The notes beneath the pieces were generated by a model. It searched no databases. It was given only the letters and a program-made list of their open reading frames with translations, and was not told the DNA's origin. 64,000 bases of DNA, from the NCBI RefSeq assembly GCF_018873765.1, contig NC_057920.1, positions 13,839,307 to 13,903,306 of the forward strand. Reading direction: 5' to 3'. Positions 1-12,734 of the stretch are shown here, one piece after another; position 1 is the stretch's first letter, and each line of letters begins with the position of its first letter. The position numbers and the translations under genes were made by a program. The stretch comes from Telopea speciosissima (Eukaryota; Streptophyta; Magnoliopsida; Proteales; Proteaceae).

Positions 1-133
1 TGTAGCCTATGCTAGCATTCCCATGAGTCTATCTCTCTCTTTTCCCCCTTTGAAAAGACACTTTTGCCCCCTTATTTTGATCAGGAGAGAGAGATAGACA
101 CATGGGAGTGTTGGCGTAGGCCACACTCTTGGA
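1..133. repeat. Palindromic MITE, cut by window start
   Basis: The two halves are imperfect reverse complements: each carries a 'cccatgRgtctatctctc' type core, and the outer end reads 'gtggcctacgccaacactcc' on the other strand. The same family recurs at 35856-35946, 36163-36302 and 36333-36490, with one end only at about 12590-12620. No coding content. The left terminus is outside the window, so its TSD cannot be judged. Confidence 0.6.
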
Positions 134-1553
134 CATAATTAAATATTTTGAAAACAAAAAAAAGGAATAGTACAAATTCTAAGTGTTTAGATTTGAGAAA
201 TACTGAGAAAAAAAGGCATAAATTGTGGTATCACCCATGTCTTATTAATTAACTATTAATATTTGATATACTAATTAGAATTTATAGAATATTAAATTAA
301 ATTTTAAAATAAAATTTCAGTCTTTTAAAAAAGTGCCCCTTGTTACATTATTTTTAAAAAAAAGTACCCCTTGTTACATTCTAAAACATGTCAAACGCAT
401 TTAAAATATTTCTTATTTTTTTTGAGCTTTTGCAGTATAATGAAAATCAATTTTTTTAACAAAAAAAAAAAAAAAAGTTATGCGCAGCTCAGGATTTTAA
501 ATCACAGAATTGATGCTCAAGAACCCTGGAATTGGTCTTCAATAAAAAACCAGAGAATTTCTAAGATTCTTGGATGTGAATCGACCGTGTTGAATCGATG
601 GAAATCAGAATCAATCACTATCGATTCCAATTCAATGATTCCCAATTCTTAAAACCATGGTGCACACACAATACACACGGAAAAGAGAGATGGTCATGGG
701 GGATGTTCTCCGAACAAATGTGCAAGAAGATGCTTCGCCCATGTCTAGTATTTTAAACCTTTCCCTTGAAACTGGAAAGTCTGTCAAATGAGCAGAGATT
801 GGGGCAGTGCAGCTTGAGCCCCCTTCCATTCCATTGGGCTTTGGCTTGACTAACGATCAAGGAGAGTGTATGATTGGCTCTGATGATGGATTTCCTTCAT
901 AGATCATTTACCGTGATAACTAAGTTGCTGGCAAGGTTGGCTAGAGCCTCCATACTATTGGCTCTCTCCTCGATCGGCTCACCATAAAATGGAGCAATCA
1001 AGAGCTTGGTTGGGGCCCTACTGCCTTAACTTTGTGCCACAGGTTAGCCGGCAAACCTTCCAAGTATTGTTCTCCCACAGCCCACATGTCAACTCCACTT
1101 TGCTACATTCCTCCTTTCCCATTTATACGTGGGGTCTGATCTCCATTCCTCTTTCTTTTTTTTTTTCTTTTTTTTCTAAAAAAGTTTTCAGAGAGAGAGA
1201 GAGAGAGAGAGACACCATAGTGGGGTGACATGGGCTCCTCATCCTCCTCCCTTCTCTACTTTTTTTCAAACGTATGCATGATGCCTTACATGAAAGCCCC
1301 ATCACACAATTAGTCTAGAGAGAAAGAGGGAGTCTGAAGTGGGGTAAGCTATAAGGGTTTTACTTTTTAGAAAGTCGGTGCCTTGATGATGCTCTTATGA
1401 AATCAAAGAGGAATATTGATAGGTATTGGTATATCATTTCTGATTGGACTTTTCTTCTTCTTGTCCAATGTTCCTAACGATTCCATTTCCTCAATACCCC
1501 ACACACATATTTATATCACTCAATAATGACCCCCTTCTTTATATTTTACATAA
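134..1553. other. Intergenic, no gene recognised
   Basis: AT-rich sequence with poly-A tracts and a GA microsatellite at about 1190-1212. Short reading frames here show no family similarity that I recognise and look like chance. Confidence 0.5.
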
Positions 1554-1688
1554 GGGAGGATGTTGTCTGTACCGTAGCAGAGGCTGCATCCAGGTACATG
1601 GGCCTGCCATTTAGGGGGTAGAATGGTTATTGCGTCCACCCTCATGTGTCTGAGCGTAGCCTCCGCTGCGGCACAGAGAACAGCGCCC
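1554..1688. repeat. Palindromic MITE ('GCGGCACAGAGAAC' end family)
   Basis: The left half (ttgtctgtaccgtagcag...) and the right half (...ctgcggcacagagaacagc) are inverted repeats around an unpaired centre. Related copies lie at 16166-16300 and 45063-45195. Nonautonomous; no coding capacity. Confidence 0.55.
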
Positions 1689-2920
1689 CTTTACATAATT
1701 ATGTATACATCTTTGGACTGCATTTCACTCCACTCACGGTGAATGAGATCCCATATATTCATCCAAAGGGCGAGAAAGAATGAAAATAGATATCAGGAAG
1801 GGTTTGTGAACCCTAAAATGATGGATAAACTGTCCTCTATTAATGAAGGAAAACTTTATCCTACACCTATCATGCTTCTTTTTACCATTCTTGTGATTGA
1901 AACATCGATGTCTTCTATAAAAACCCAATTCAAATAATGAAGATAACGTAGACTTCAATGAATACAAAACCCAATTAAAACCCATATGTATTTGTAGTGG
2001 ACAATGTAGACAAAGATGGTCGGCTGGCTGTCATGTCCAAAGGACATATCAAAATAACCTTATCTCCAACTCCTCTCCATCATTTGCCAACTTCTACGCT
2101 CCATAATCATCCCACAAGGAATCGAATGCCCATAATACCAAATCATTGGTGGGGTCCACGTGCCTAACCCTTGCCCCCCTCTTCCTTACCTGGCCCCACC
2201 GTCTCCATCCTACGTGTACTCCCTCTCTACTCAACAAGTGGATAGAATCTATACAAGATAATTAGTGTTTGGTTTGCTTTATACATATATTTACACATAT
2301 ATCCACTAGTAGAAATGAGAGAACCATCCACTAACATAGCTAGCATTGTTTTTAGTGTTGCTGTTGATATATAAAATTCTTACTTTTCCTTAGCTCTATT
2401 GGATGAGGTTGGAGACATGAGTGAATAGTTTAAAGTGCATAATTATTAAATAGATCTCACAATTATTCCTAATCATCCCCAATGAGATTGAGTTAGGGAG
2501 GGTTTCACCATTTGATAATTGCCGATTAATTTCTGTAGTGTCAAAGTCAATGTCTATCTATTTCCTTTTGCTTTTGATACTTGTCGACAAAGATTAGGAT
2601 AATCCTTCCTTAAAGTGCAATGAACAACTCATGATGGCTTTAGATCCTAAGTTTCCAAGGAAAATTATATTCTTTCCTCAATCTTTTTTTCCTTTTCCCC
2701 TCCACTTAAAACCATTGTCGAATTCTTCTACATTCCATCCAAACACATGCATGAATTGACTGCACAAATCATGCTAAGCATCCTTTCTAATCCATGATCA
2801 ACTGCCACCTAAAGGTGTGTGTACACCAGAAAAATATCATATACAGATACCTCATGATATGATCCTATTTACCCGACCATAAAACTAACTTGATTAGGAT
2901 TTAAAAGTATTTAAAGGAAT
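1689..2920. other. Intergenic, no gene recognised
   Basis: AT-rich sequence without a credible gene. Overlapping short frames near 1734-1985 on both strands have no recognisable domain. Confidence 0.45.
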
Positions 2921-3304
2921 GGGTAAATTACACGTTCCCCCCTGGTTTTTAAACGAAACTTAGATCATCCCTTGGTTTTTGAAAAAACTCAAATCACCCT
3001 TGATTTAGACCCCAATATGACAAATTAGTCCTTACCGTTAGTTTTATGCTGTTAAGTGATGATGTCAGCCAGTTAAATAAATTTAAATTTCTAAACTACC
3101 CTTGACCAATGTTGAAGATAAAGGAAGGGTAGTATTGTAAATTTAATTCTAACTTTTTAGTACAAGAGTAAAATAGTTTTTTCACACCAATAACTAATAG
3201 CAGACTAATACTGTTACTATAGAGGTGTTGATTTGAGTTTTTTCAAAAACCAAGGAGTGATCTGAATTTTGTTTGAAAACTAGGAGGTGATGTGTAATTT
3301 ACCC
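2921..3304. mobile_element. Mutator-type MITE with 9-bp TSD
   Basis: The 384-bp element begins 'gggtaaattacac' and ends with the reverse complement 'gtgtaatttaccc'; inverted similarity extends inward past the 'ccttggtttttgaaaaaac' segment. It is flanked by identical 9-bp direct repeats 'taaaggaat' (2912-2920 and 3305-3313), the TSD length of Mutator-like elements. No transposase frame. Confidence 0.85.
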
Positions 3305-3928
3305 TAAAGGAATTAATTAGCCTCAGTGAAGGAAGTATATATGGTGGGCCATGCATGACTTATGCTTATGGAATGGTGGTGATTGACCAGAAGGGTAGGC
3401 AGATCAACTGTCATATGGGTTGGCTGCAACTACCATCATTTGTTCTCTTTTAGAATGAAGGTGGAGAAAGAAGGATGTATGTGTTGAAGTATTATTAATT
3501 ATGTATATACATGTAGGGAGAGGGTTTCCAATAAGGGTAGTGTAAGAAGGAATCTTCATACTAAAACCAATGAGGAGTTGGAAAATGTTATCATTCATAT
3601 GGGACCCATATTGTCAGAATAAGAGAGAGAAATGTCAACATAGATTCCACTGTTTATTATGTGAGGAGGGTATAAAGGAATCTGTACAAAGTCAGTGTAT
3701 ACGTCGTAATCTTTTTCTCATGTATATAATAACGAAAAAGACTCCCGCATGCATTCACCAAAAGTAGATTAGCCACATTAGATTTTAGGCTAGGATTTAA
3801 TGTATTCTTTCAAATGTAGACATACCCTCCTATGTATGTCCATGCACCACGATGCACAATTTTTTTTTAATACCTATTAAAGAGATCCTTTCCTAGAAAA
3901 ATCAATATATTACCAATTATTGTCTTTG

Positions 3929-4520
3929 TTGGAATTCCATTGAAACTGTGGACCATCTATTATTTACAACTTTTGTCTTTTTCAATTATGTCTAGAAAGG
4001 TATTCTTAGGAAGTGTTTGTCTACTTCTAGAGTTATCTTTTCTTTTGACAGAGAATGAAAGTGGATCGTGTGATCGTTCAACAATAAATCTATTGTGATA
4101 TTCTTGTGAAGATGACCTTAATGAATTGATTCCCCATATTTGATGGAAAAGAAACAAAAGAAGATGGATTTCTTTTCTCGCTCTATCCAACAAATCTGAG
4201 ATGTCATTTCCTTTGAGGTTAGAAATAAAATCCTCCCTATTTGTGATGTTTGCTCAGATACTATTAGAAATAGGCTTCTTGCTCATGCTTGGGATCTTCC
4301 CCTTATTTGTTCCCCCTAGTTTTGTTGTGTCATCCTTGTTCTTTGTTGTTTCTTCCCCCTGATGTTTTGATATACCCTTCTCTTTGTTTGGTTGTTTTGT
4401 ACCCACTAGTTTTGATGTATCCCATTTTTTTTTGGCTTCCCCCCTTGGCTAGGCCTTATGGTAGTTTAGTTGTATTTGTTTATTCTCTTTTTTTTTTAAT
4501 ATATTTTTCATTCACCTAAA
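3929..4520 (+). mobile_element. LINE 3' end fragment (degenerate)
   Basis: The conceptual translation shows 'ETVDHLLF', typical of the zinc-binding reverse-transcriptase-associated region at the end of plant L1 ORF2. Farther on is 'NRLLAHAWDLP', then an AT-rich tail ending in A-rich sequence. Several in-frame stops show that it is dead. The stretch at 3305-3928 just upstream has no recognisable gene. Confidence 0.55.
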
Positions 4521-5099
4521 AAGAGTAAAAAACTTGGGATCCACGCATCTATACACAAATTTTCGCCTTACCTGAACTACCATGTGTCAATTATTGGAAA
4601 GTATATTATTCTACTTTTGGGTGAGAGCATGCCAAGACCCCCATATAATATGGTATCATTATATTGTTAAATATAGGTGAGCTACAAAAACCAAATAGCG
4701 TAGGGTACAAAATATTATTGAATGATGGATGCTTAGTACATGGATTGGTTAATATGTTCAAAACACTCGACATCAGCTTTCCACTTAAGCAAAGATCCGG
4801 ATTCATGTTTATTTGAATTATAATGTAGCACCATTATTACCCTTTGAAACTTGTATGGTGTCTTCTACCTACTTTCCCTTTTCATCATTTCTTTACAAAC
4901 AACAAGGGCATTGACAAAATGGAGCATTAAATCCTTAATCCTCTATAGTGCACATCCCTTTCTAACCCTCCTCCCCTAAAAGAAAAAGCTAACAATAAGA
5001 GAAGGGGAAAAAAAGGAGGGGAGGGTAGGTTTTAATAACTAAGAACTCATATCATCACTAGCAAGGGAGTATGTAGCAAGTAGAGAGAGAAGACCTACA
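4521..5099. other. Intergenic, no gene recognised
   Basis: AT-rich spacer with A-rich and G-rich runs around 4980-5030. No coding or repeat structure recognised. Confidence 0.4.
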
Positions 5100-5520
5100 T
5101 GATGAGGTGGGAAACATTTGGTTTGGTATGGTATGGGACAGGGTGGTCACAAAAACGAAATATAGAACAAGATGGCACGGAGATTTAACGTGGTTCATAC
5201 ACAAGTATGGTGTGCTACGTCCACGGACGAAGCTAAAGATGTTTCACTATGTAAATCAGAAAAAGTTACAATGGAGATCTTTCAAGAACACCCAAAAACA
5301 ACGCTGTTGCTCTCTCTCAGAAACCCTAAATCGAAAAACCCCAAATCTCACTCACTTTTCAACAAAGCAGGTAAAGAATATAAATACTCCTCCATCGGAT
5401 CGGATTGAACCTATCGGCCCAAGCCTTCCGCTACCATCACAGATCTCAGAAAAAGTTTCATTCAAGTCACCACCAAAAAATGTCCGAGCAAGTCAGTTTT
5501 CAAAACGGGTATAAGAATTC
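5100..5520 (+). repeat. Probable LTR fragment (retrotransposon remnant)
   Basis: Contains 'gagatttaacgtggttc' followed by 'tacgtccacgg', a word order frequent in plant LTRs and similar in kind to the LTR at 17873-18276 ('...gtggttcagttgagttcaacc...gtccacgg'). A frame of 135 codons spans it but has no recognised domain. A partner LTR is not seen nearby. Confidence 0.35.
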
Positions 5521-6263
5521 AGGACATACATAACAGTTCACATGAAATATCTTGAGAAAGATAACTAATCCTTTAATCATCACCACACACATCGCACATC
5601 TCCTTTTTGATCAAATGCATGACAAACCTACGCACCATGAATGCTGCATGATACAAACAACACTATTGATATCAAATAGTGAAAAAGATAAAATAAAAAT
5701 GGACACCCCAAGTGTTTACAACGTAAGTTAAAAACAAAGCTAATTGGAAAGCCACCTCATAAGATAATATGATAAAGGGGACACATAAAGAGAGGTTATT
5801 GTTAATTAACTTAATATAGTAACATGTAAGGACGACTCATTCTCTTGATGTGTTGTGTGTATTCGCACTTCCATCTAATTCCACGTATTCCTCATCTATC
5901 CATCAAATTAGTGTACACCAAATTACACATAAGAGAGAGAGGGAGAGGGAGAGGGACTTTTTCTTATTTGGTTTGCTTGTCGAGAGCAATAGTAATAATA
6001 GTAGTGGGGTTCTCATGGTCAACCTATGCAGAGAGAGACATTTAGGGATTTTCATAATTCTCCACGCCCGATTCGTTCCTCTACTCATTCATCTCTTTGA
6101 TTAATAATCATAGCCACCCACCCACACTCCAAGACTTCCCACCTCTCCCTCTTCTTCTTCTTCTTCTTCTTCATCTTCATTCAATTCTCTGCAATAAGAC
6201 TTGTTCCAATACCTTCAACACATCTCCTCCATCTCTAACATTACTTCCCATACGATTCTCAAA
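5521..6263 (+). promoter_or_regulatory. Upstream region and 5' leader of the HD-Zip gene
   Basis: This region lies directly upstream of the HAT22-like start codon. It has a GA-rich stretch at about 5933-5957 and a CTT-rich run at about 6148-6178, which resembles a pyrimidine-rich plant 5' UTR. No unambiguous TATA box or transcription start could be placed. Small upstream frames exist, but their use is unknown. Confidence 0.4.
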
Positions 6264-7284
6264 ATGGGTTTTGATGATCTGTGTAATACAGGCCTTGGCC
6301 TTGGGTTGGGCTATGAAGGGAATAATAATACTCTCTCCAAGTCTGATCACCAACAACCAAACAAACCCTCCCGGAAATTTGATAACCTCTTTCCTCGTTC
6401 CCTCACTTTAGCCCTCTCAGATGACCACAAGTATGAAGCTTTGGAAGCCAAAATTGATGTGAACAAGGCGTGTGAAGAGCCAACTGATCCATGCCAACAA
6501 GCTTCTCCTCACACTCACAGTGGTGTCTCATCCTTCTCCAACGTTAGCATCAAGAGGGAAAGAGATCCTGTAAGTGAAGAGGTGGAGATTGAAAGGATCT
6601 CTTCTAGGGCCAGTGATGAAGATGAGGAAGGAAGTGCAAGAAAGAAACTTAGACTCACCAAAGAGCAATCTGCCCTCTTGGAAGACAGCTTTAGAGAGCA
6701 CAGTACTCTCAATCCGGTACTTACTCTTCTTGATTAATGTTTCCTTTTTTTATGGTTTCTTCAATGGGTTTGTTCTTAATTTGGGATGGATTGGATTTTT
6801 ATGATCAGAAGCAAAAACAAGCTTTGGCGAAGCAATTGAATCTCCGACCCCGACAAGTGGAAGTTTGGTTTCAAAATAGGAGAGCCAGGTATGTCAGGAA
6901 AACACCTTTCGATGCACTTCTCAAGAGTTGGAACACTTGATACCATGTTTAATTTTTAATGTTCCGTACTATAACAGGACAAAACTGAAGCAAACCGAAG
7001 TAGACTGTGAGTTCTTGAAAAAGTGTTGTGAGACACTAACGGATGAGAACCGAAGGTTACAAAAGGAGCTTCAAGAATTGAAAGCATTGAAACTATCTCC
7101 ACCACTTTACATGCAATTGCCGGCAGCCACCCTCACCATGTGCCCTTCTTGCGAGAGGATCGGCGGCGGCATCGGCATCGGCATCGGCGGAGGAGGAGAT
7201 GGGTCGTCTAAGGCAAACCCTTATGCAATGGCACCTAAAACTCATTTCTACAACCCCTTTACACATCCATCTGCAGCTTGTTAA
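6264..7284 (+). CDS. HAT22-like: Class II HD-Zip transcription factor, HAT22/HAT9-like
   Basis: Nuclear DNA-binding protein of the homeodomain-leucine zipper II family; relatives act in shade, auxin and cytokinin-linked growth responses, mostly as repressors. Exons: 6264-6716, 6809-6888 and 6978-7284, all with GT-AG introns, giving 279 aa, close to the family length. The start [10 protein letters not shown] matches the conserved HD-Zip II N-terminus. Visible parts: an EAR-like LTLAL at residues 47-51, an acidic serine-rich segment at 102-124, the homeodomain at about 125-180 with WFQNRRAR, a leucine zipper with L191, L198, L205 and L212, the redox-type CPSCE motif at 233-237, and the C-terminus ...[12 protein letters not shown]. 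Introns interrupt the homeodomain after P151 and within R178, as is usual in the subfamily. A Gly/Ile-rich run (239-251) is low complexity. The frame is intact. HAT22 versus HAT9 or another close paralogue cannot be decided. Confidence 0.95.
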
Positions 7285-8410
7285 ACTGTGATTGCATGTG
7301 AAAGGGACAAACACAGCATTTAAACAACAAATTCACAATCCCCTCTCTTTTTGGTTCAGGGCTTTGTATATTTTTGTTTTAAATCTTAGTATTATTGTAA
7401 TTAATTTGTATCTTGTAGCAATAGTTAATTAAAATGCAGGAAGAGTAGAAATTAGAAGACTCTTTGTCCATCTCTCTTCTTCTCTCCCCCTTTTTTCTTT
7501 CTTTTACTTTTGTAAATGAAATGAAATGGGAAAAGAATATAAAGATATGTGTCAATGAAGTAATTTTAGATTTTTGAGATTTTCTATTTACTGTGATTAA
7601 TTAATTATATTTCAATTACTTTGGCTCTGGGTCCGGTTCACTTTTGAGAGGAGAATTGGGGAGAGGGGAATGATTTGAAGGTAGAATATGATTACGAAAG
7701 ACTGGGAAAGGCCTCACATGAATGACCAATTGAGTGAGAAGAGTTGGTTGTTTGTTGGGTGTTAGGGAGGTGATCAGCAGAAAATGATGGGAAAATCAGG
7801 AATAGATAAAGAAAAAAAGAAGGAAAAAAGAAAACCACAAAGCCTAGAAGCGTGTGGGTCAAGAAAGGAATTGAAAGATTGGGGCGATGGCGTGAGCGTT
7901 GGAGACGCTCAACCCCCCCCCCCCTTCCTCTTATCTTCCTTAATGGAACTGGTGGGTCATGCCTCCACGTGATGTTCTCTCTCTCTTGTCGATTCCCAAC
8001 AATTTTTCATCATCAAGGGTAAGGGTGTAAATTGGCTGGTTTGATTTGGGTTGAATCGGTTTTGGTTTCTCTTATCGGTTGGTTATTGAGTCGGTTTCAG
8101 TTTCGTTTTAATTTGAGTTCGATTTGACTTATATATGTATTGTGCAAAATAATGGGAAAATATATTTTCAATGAGGTTTGGAATAGTATCAGATTCTTAT
8201 GAGAGTATATTGGTTTGGTTTTGGTTTAGATTTGATTTTGGTTTCAATTTCAGGTTAAGTCAGTTTGGATTTGGTTTCAATCAGGTGTCCAATACCCCAG
8301 CCCAAAGCCGATCCAATAAGGACCGGCCGGTTTGTGCTATATTGATTCGGATTAGGTTTTAACACCATGGGTTTAGGGTTATGGTTCCAGTGTTCTAGCT
8401 CTCTCTTCAA
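7285..8410 (+). other. 3' flank of the HD-Zip gene and low-complexity repeats
   Basis: AT-rich sequence after the stop codon includes plausible polyadenylation context at about 7380-7570. A C-run lies at about 7911-7924. At 8024-8351 there is a 'ggtttggtttc' type low-complexity repeat, bounded by 'taagggtgtaaa' and 'tttaacacca', which suggests another small TIR element. No further gene. Confidence 0.4.
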
Positions 8411-9940
8411 ACACTAACAATTTTTATTATCCGAGAATACGAATCGACATAGAATGCATTCCAAGAATGTATACCAAATTCTGCCTAAGGTGACTATGGA
8501 TCGATTCAAAATCCAATTTGGAGTATTGTGCCAAACATATTGAGAGGTACAATAAGTGTTTGGGGTTAGAAATTGAAGTAGAACATAACTCAAAAATGGA
8601 AAAGAGAACCAAATTGTGATCAACCCCACAAACCTTAACTTTTTTTTTTGGTAAAGCCCCACAAACCTTAACTAATGGTGATAGGAGATAGAGAATGGCC
8701 AACCACTGTAATTAACCGGGTTGGAATTGAAATTTGCTTAGCCAAATCAAGAAAGAACCGGATTGGGTTGGCGGATCTGGTGATGCCTAAACCTTCTAGA
8801 TTTTGAAACATGACATTAAAGAGAGGGAGATGGGTGGGGGACCCTTTGGCTGCTCTCTCTCCCATTTCCGTAGTCCTGAATTCATGGTGATTGGTAAATG
8901 GGGCTAACCTCATTCAAACCGACAACGATGAGAGGAAGAAAGGCAAGGCACCACCAAAGAGAGCATATATAAAATAATAATAAAATAAAATAAAAAACGA
9001 AACTTCCTGGAAAGTACGTGAAAGCTATCATCCTCGTTATCACTATCATCATCATCATCATCATTATTGTTTGCTTTTCCATTCCTTTCCACTTCTCCTC
9101 GATGTAGTCCTCCACCAGTAGATGCAAATCACCAAGTAACACCACCAACACAAATAATTTAGATGGTTGGTTTTGCTTTCCACCCTACTTAATTTTTCTT
9201 GTAATCAACCAAATTGTGTTTTTCACTTTCACAAGAGCCAAACAAAATCCAAAACTAGGAGCGACAAGAGTCTGGGTGTCTCCTTACTTCCCTTGGTGGG
9301 TGCAAAAGCTAAGAGTGCGTAATTGACGAGAAGGGTGGGCGGGGGACACTTTCAAAAAAAAAAAAAAATTGGATTTGCAACCTAAAACGAGAAATAATTA
9401 AAATGGATTAATCGATTCGCCGCACCCGTGCAGCAGTCTCTCATAACTAATGTTTTTTTAATTTTTTTTTATTTTTGAAACATCAGAGAGAGAGAGAGAG
9501 GCGTGCTGTGATACTGCTTATAATGTCGGCTTCTCAGTCCCCTGATGATGAAGACAAATGAAAAATATTCAAAAAAAGACGTGCCACGTTTGAAGATCAT
9601 TACCTAACCAATATTAATAGACCGATTAACATCTGTTTTAAGTTTGCTTAAAGCATAAGATTTCTGATTTAAAGTTAATTTATTGAAAAAAAGTTGAATT
9701 CGGTGATCCGAGAATGTGTATCCTATGTCTAGACACACAGGGATCGAGACGAAATGATCACCCTACCCCATGAAAGATCCTGCCACAATAGATGCTTTCT
9801 GCATGCGTTCCCGTTATCCCTCGTTGGCGCTAGGGTCACACTCCCAAAGAGAAAACGCCTTCCCAATTTGTTATTACCAAGTAAGGAGGTGGTGGTGGTT
9901 TGACTTCAAATGATGTACCGATTATAATAAGAGAATGGAT
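8411..9940. other. Intergenic; partial MITE copy at about 8430-8500
   Basis: The words 'ttatccgagaatacgaatcg' and 'aatgcattccaagaatgtat', followed by 'ctgccta', match one half of the element at 21153-21288. The remainder is AT-rich with a CAT repeat at about 9045-9067 and a GA run at about 9486-9500. Reading frames here are low complexity. Confidence 0.4.
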
Positions 9941-10038
9941 CATCTGCATGTACCAACAGGTGAACGTACATCTTAGAGCCAAATTAGGACAGGTAGTTGG
10001 CTCTCACATGTACGTTCACCTGTTGATACGTGCGGAGG
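9941..10038. repeat. Short hairpin-forming inverted repeat
   Basis: Two arms of about 40 nt (from 9941 and ending about 10037) share the inverted core 'aacaggtgaacgtacat' and 'agagccaa', separated by about 14 nt. This is probably a tiny foldback MITE. A small-RNA precursor is possible but unsupported. Confidence 0.6.
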
Positions 10039-10945
10039 AACCAAACTCTTAGAATAAAGGGGCGTACCTAGTGCACAAGGCTCCCGCCACTATGGGGTCA
10101 TTACCTATTAGAATGAGGGCTATGAATTCTTATGTGTAGGACGACTATGTGCAATGTTCGCAATCGGATCGGGAAAATCGACTGGATCGGATCAAGACCG
10201 ATCTAATACATTTGTATGGATAAGGGTAAAATGGTAATAAAAATAAGGGAAAAGGAATGCCACCCGATTGTGCATTGTGGCGTGCACCTGCGCCAGATAC
10301 GGGCACACGAAATAATCAGCACACCCCTGATTTTTTCATCTTTTTAGGGGGTGTGTCGGTCATTCTGCACGGCCTTATGTCTTTTGGTGCAAGTGTCCGC
10401 CACAATGCGATCGGGTGACGTTCTTTCTCCCTAAAAACAGTTTTTTTTTTTATAAATATGAAAAACATGGATAAATGTGTCTTATTTGGCTGATCCGATC
10501 CCAATACCGAGATTAGAAACCGGGCTATGTGCGTTCCATTCCAAAAGGAGTTTTCAAATTTACCATTTTAAACCTTAAATCATAAACATTTGTTACTCGT
10601 ATATAATAGATTGTTAGCTAGGCAGGATTAGAGTTATACTTGGACATTGTTTAATTCAGAAACATGCATGGTTGGATGGTATTCTTTACTCGGGATTTAT
10701 CACACCATATAAAAATATATCCAAATGAGACAGATTTGTTGATGCATTCTAGACTTGTTCGTTCATTTCCTTAAATCTCTCTCATACCCCCCATATGTGC
10801 TAAATTGAGTCACAAAAAGCAAGTTTTCTGACAAGATAACAACACAACTTGTCACCGAAAGACACTTTAATAACCCAAAGTCAGTGATGTCCTAATGCAA
10901 GGATGGACCGAGAGAAAGGCGAGCACTTTCAAAGGATCTCAATCC
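10039..10945. other. Intergenic; short SINE-like piece at about 10064-10110
   Basis: The string 'gtgcacaaggctcccgcc' resembles the 3' part of the SINE at 13673-13853. Nothing else is recognised in this stretch. Confidence 0.35.
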
Positions 10946-10949
10946 AATG

Positions 10950-11340
10950 AGACTAAGAATATGGATAGTCAAAAAATAGGTGCTCTACATCCTCAACCCC
11001 ATATATTCTAATAAAGAATACACAAGGTAGAATAGGAAATGAGCCTATAGAATGGAGGAGGGTCTGAATCGGCAAGCATTCGAGAGAACACGGCAAGTGA
11101 TAAAATTGTGTAGGGGAAGGTGACCTGAAAGCCAAACAATTTCTGTCCAAGGGATCCGGGGGTGACGGAACGAACTAACTCCCAAGCCGAGGAGAAAGAG
11201 AACAATCCCAACGAAGTAGCAATCCATATCATAGAATCACCATTGCCCTTAGGCCTTCTTCGAATGACTAGGAGGGCAGCCCAAGCATCTCTTGAAAGGG
11301 ACAGAAGGAGAACGATAAGGCCCAAGTCTCAAGTTTTCAT
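10950..11340 (-). mobile_element. LINE ORF2 C-terminal fragment
   Basis: Minus-strand translation in shifting frames reads 'SAWELVR', then '...GVEDVEHLFFDYPYS', the zinc-binding RT-associated domain of plant L1-like elements. Frames are broken, and no RT core is present nearby. Confidence 0.65.
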
Positions 11341-11433
11341 CATAAATTATTATTTTTTTGTGTGGCATTAAAAAAACAAAACCTTTTGCATATAAGAAAA
11401 AAACATCATTATGATTTTGACGAGTACGTCCAA

Positions 11434-11569
11434 CTCACGTTCACGTACGTGAGCGTATGAGAACAGCTCCCAGTTGTTCAGATGGAATTCACTTTGTGGG
11501 ACCCACATAGATGGATTCCATCTGAACAGCTGGGAGTTGTTCTCGTATGCTCACGTACGTGAACGTGAG
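11434..11569. repeat. Near-perfect 58-bp inverted repeat (hairpin)
   Basis: Arms 11434-11491 and 11512-11569 are reverse complements with only about five mismatches over 58 nt and a 20-nt loop. The outer ends carry 'ctcacgttcacgtacgtgag', itself palindromic. This is a foldback MITE or a hairpin small-RNA source. No TSD is obvious. Confidence 0.75.
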
Positions 11570-12734
11570 CCCAACTCGATTTTGACATGATGATTACCCA
11601 AAATGCTGCCATTGAACGAATGTTCAAACATGCATGGTGCCAGACTCCGTATAACCAGTGCATGGGGGATCGGATCTGGATCCTTTGTAGCGTGACAAGG
11701 TGTGTAGCGCACATCCGATAGCCCACAGTGCACGGGCATGTAGCCCAACACATGGGTGGGGTGTTGGGTTGCGTACCCATGCGCTGCAGGCCATCGAATG
11801 TGCGCTACACGCCCTATCGCGCCATAGAGTGGGATTATTGTCAAGCTGTGTGACCCCTACACCAGTGTAGACGCCATTGAGAGCACGTGGAGGAGCAACC
11901 AATGGGGACGAGATTTTTCCTTTCATGATAGATGAAGCATTCATTTCGCCCTTTCTATGATTATCTGTTGTAATATTGTATTGTTTATCACTTTTTCTTA
12001 TCATCCGTACAAACATTGCTGATCTTTAGCCAAAAAAAAAGATACCACGTAGCCAGCAGCCTTCTTTATCCCTTAAAAGGGAGGGGAGGTAAATATTAAA
12101 TGGATCTTTGTTTCAGTTGTGGCTGTCTCTATCCGATCCTAAAATAAAAAGCCTTGATCAGTATCAACCCAATAATGCAGCGGATGCCAGTTTATGGAAG
12201 CCTTGTGGAGCATATCCTTCTATATATAGCTTCATACTTTATTTTATCTATGCAAGCTAGCTAGCATATCTTTCTATATATAGCTTCATACCCTTGTAAT
12301 ATTTTATCTTAATTAAGCTAATGCTCATGGAGAATATTTTTATAGATTATGTTCTATCAGGCCTTTCACAAGATGGATAGATCCATATATAATTTGATTT
12401 CAGCTTCACAGTTGTTCTTTAAAAGAAAAAAAAATTAAACATTGGCTGTTTGGATCAAGAAGAATGTTGTAGACGTTTGAATATCAGTATAACTTATTGT
12501 TTACTTTTCCATTCAAATGTATGATATATATATATATAACTCAACGGGGTTATATTATATATAACATATCATATAAGGAAGTAGTTTTTTGTTCGGGAGT
12601 GTGGCCTATCAGAACTCCCATGAGTACCACAAATTTAAAATTCAAACAATGAGTGCATTACTCTACTAAAACAGAAATGATTGTAGGTTATAGCAAATTT
12701 AGAATTTAAACATTGACTGGATTGCTCTACCAAA
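11570..12734. other. Intergenic, no gene recognised
   Basis: Overlapping minus-strand frames at 11478-12016 show no domain. A TA microsatellite lies at about 12524-12538, and one end of the MITE family seen at 36163-36302 occurs at about 12590-12620. Confidence 0.4.

Noticed and set aside
6097-6411. 104-codon frame overlapping the HD-Zip start
   Set aside because: It is out of frame with the conserved HD-Zip N-terminus and is Leu/Pro-rich from the CTT repeat. A regulatory uORF role cannot be shown.
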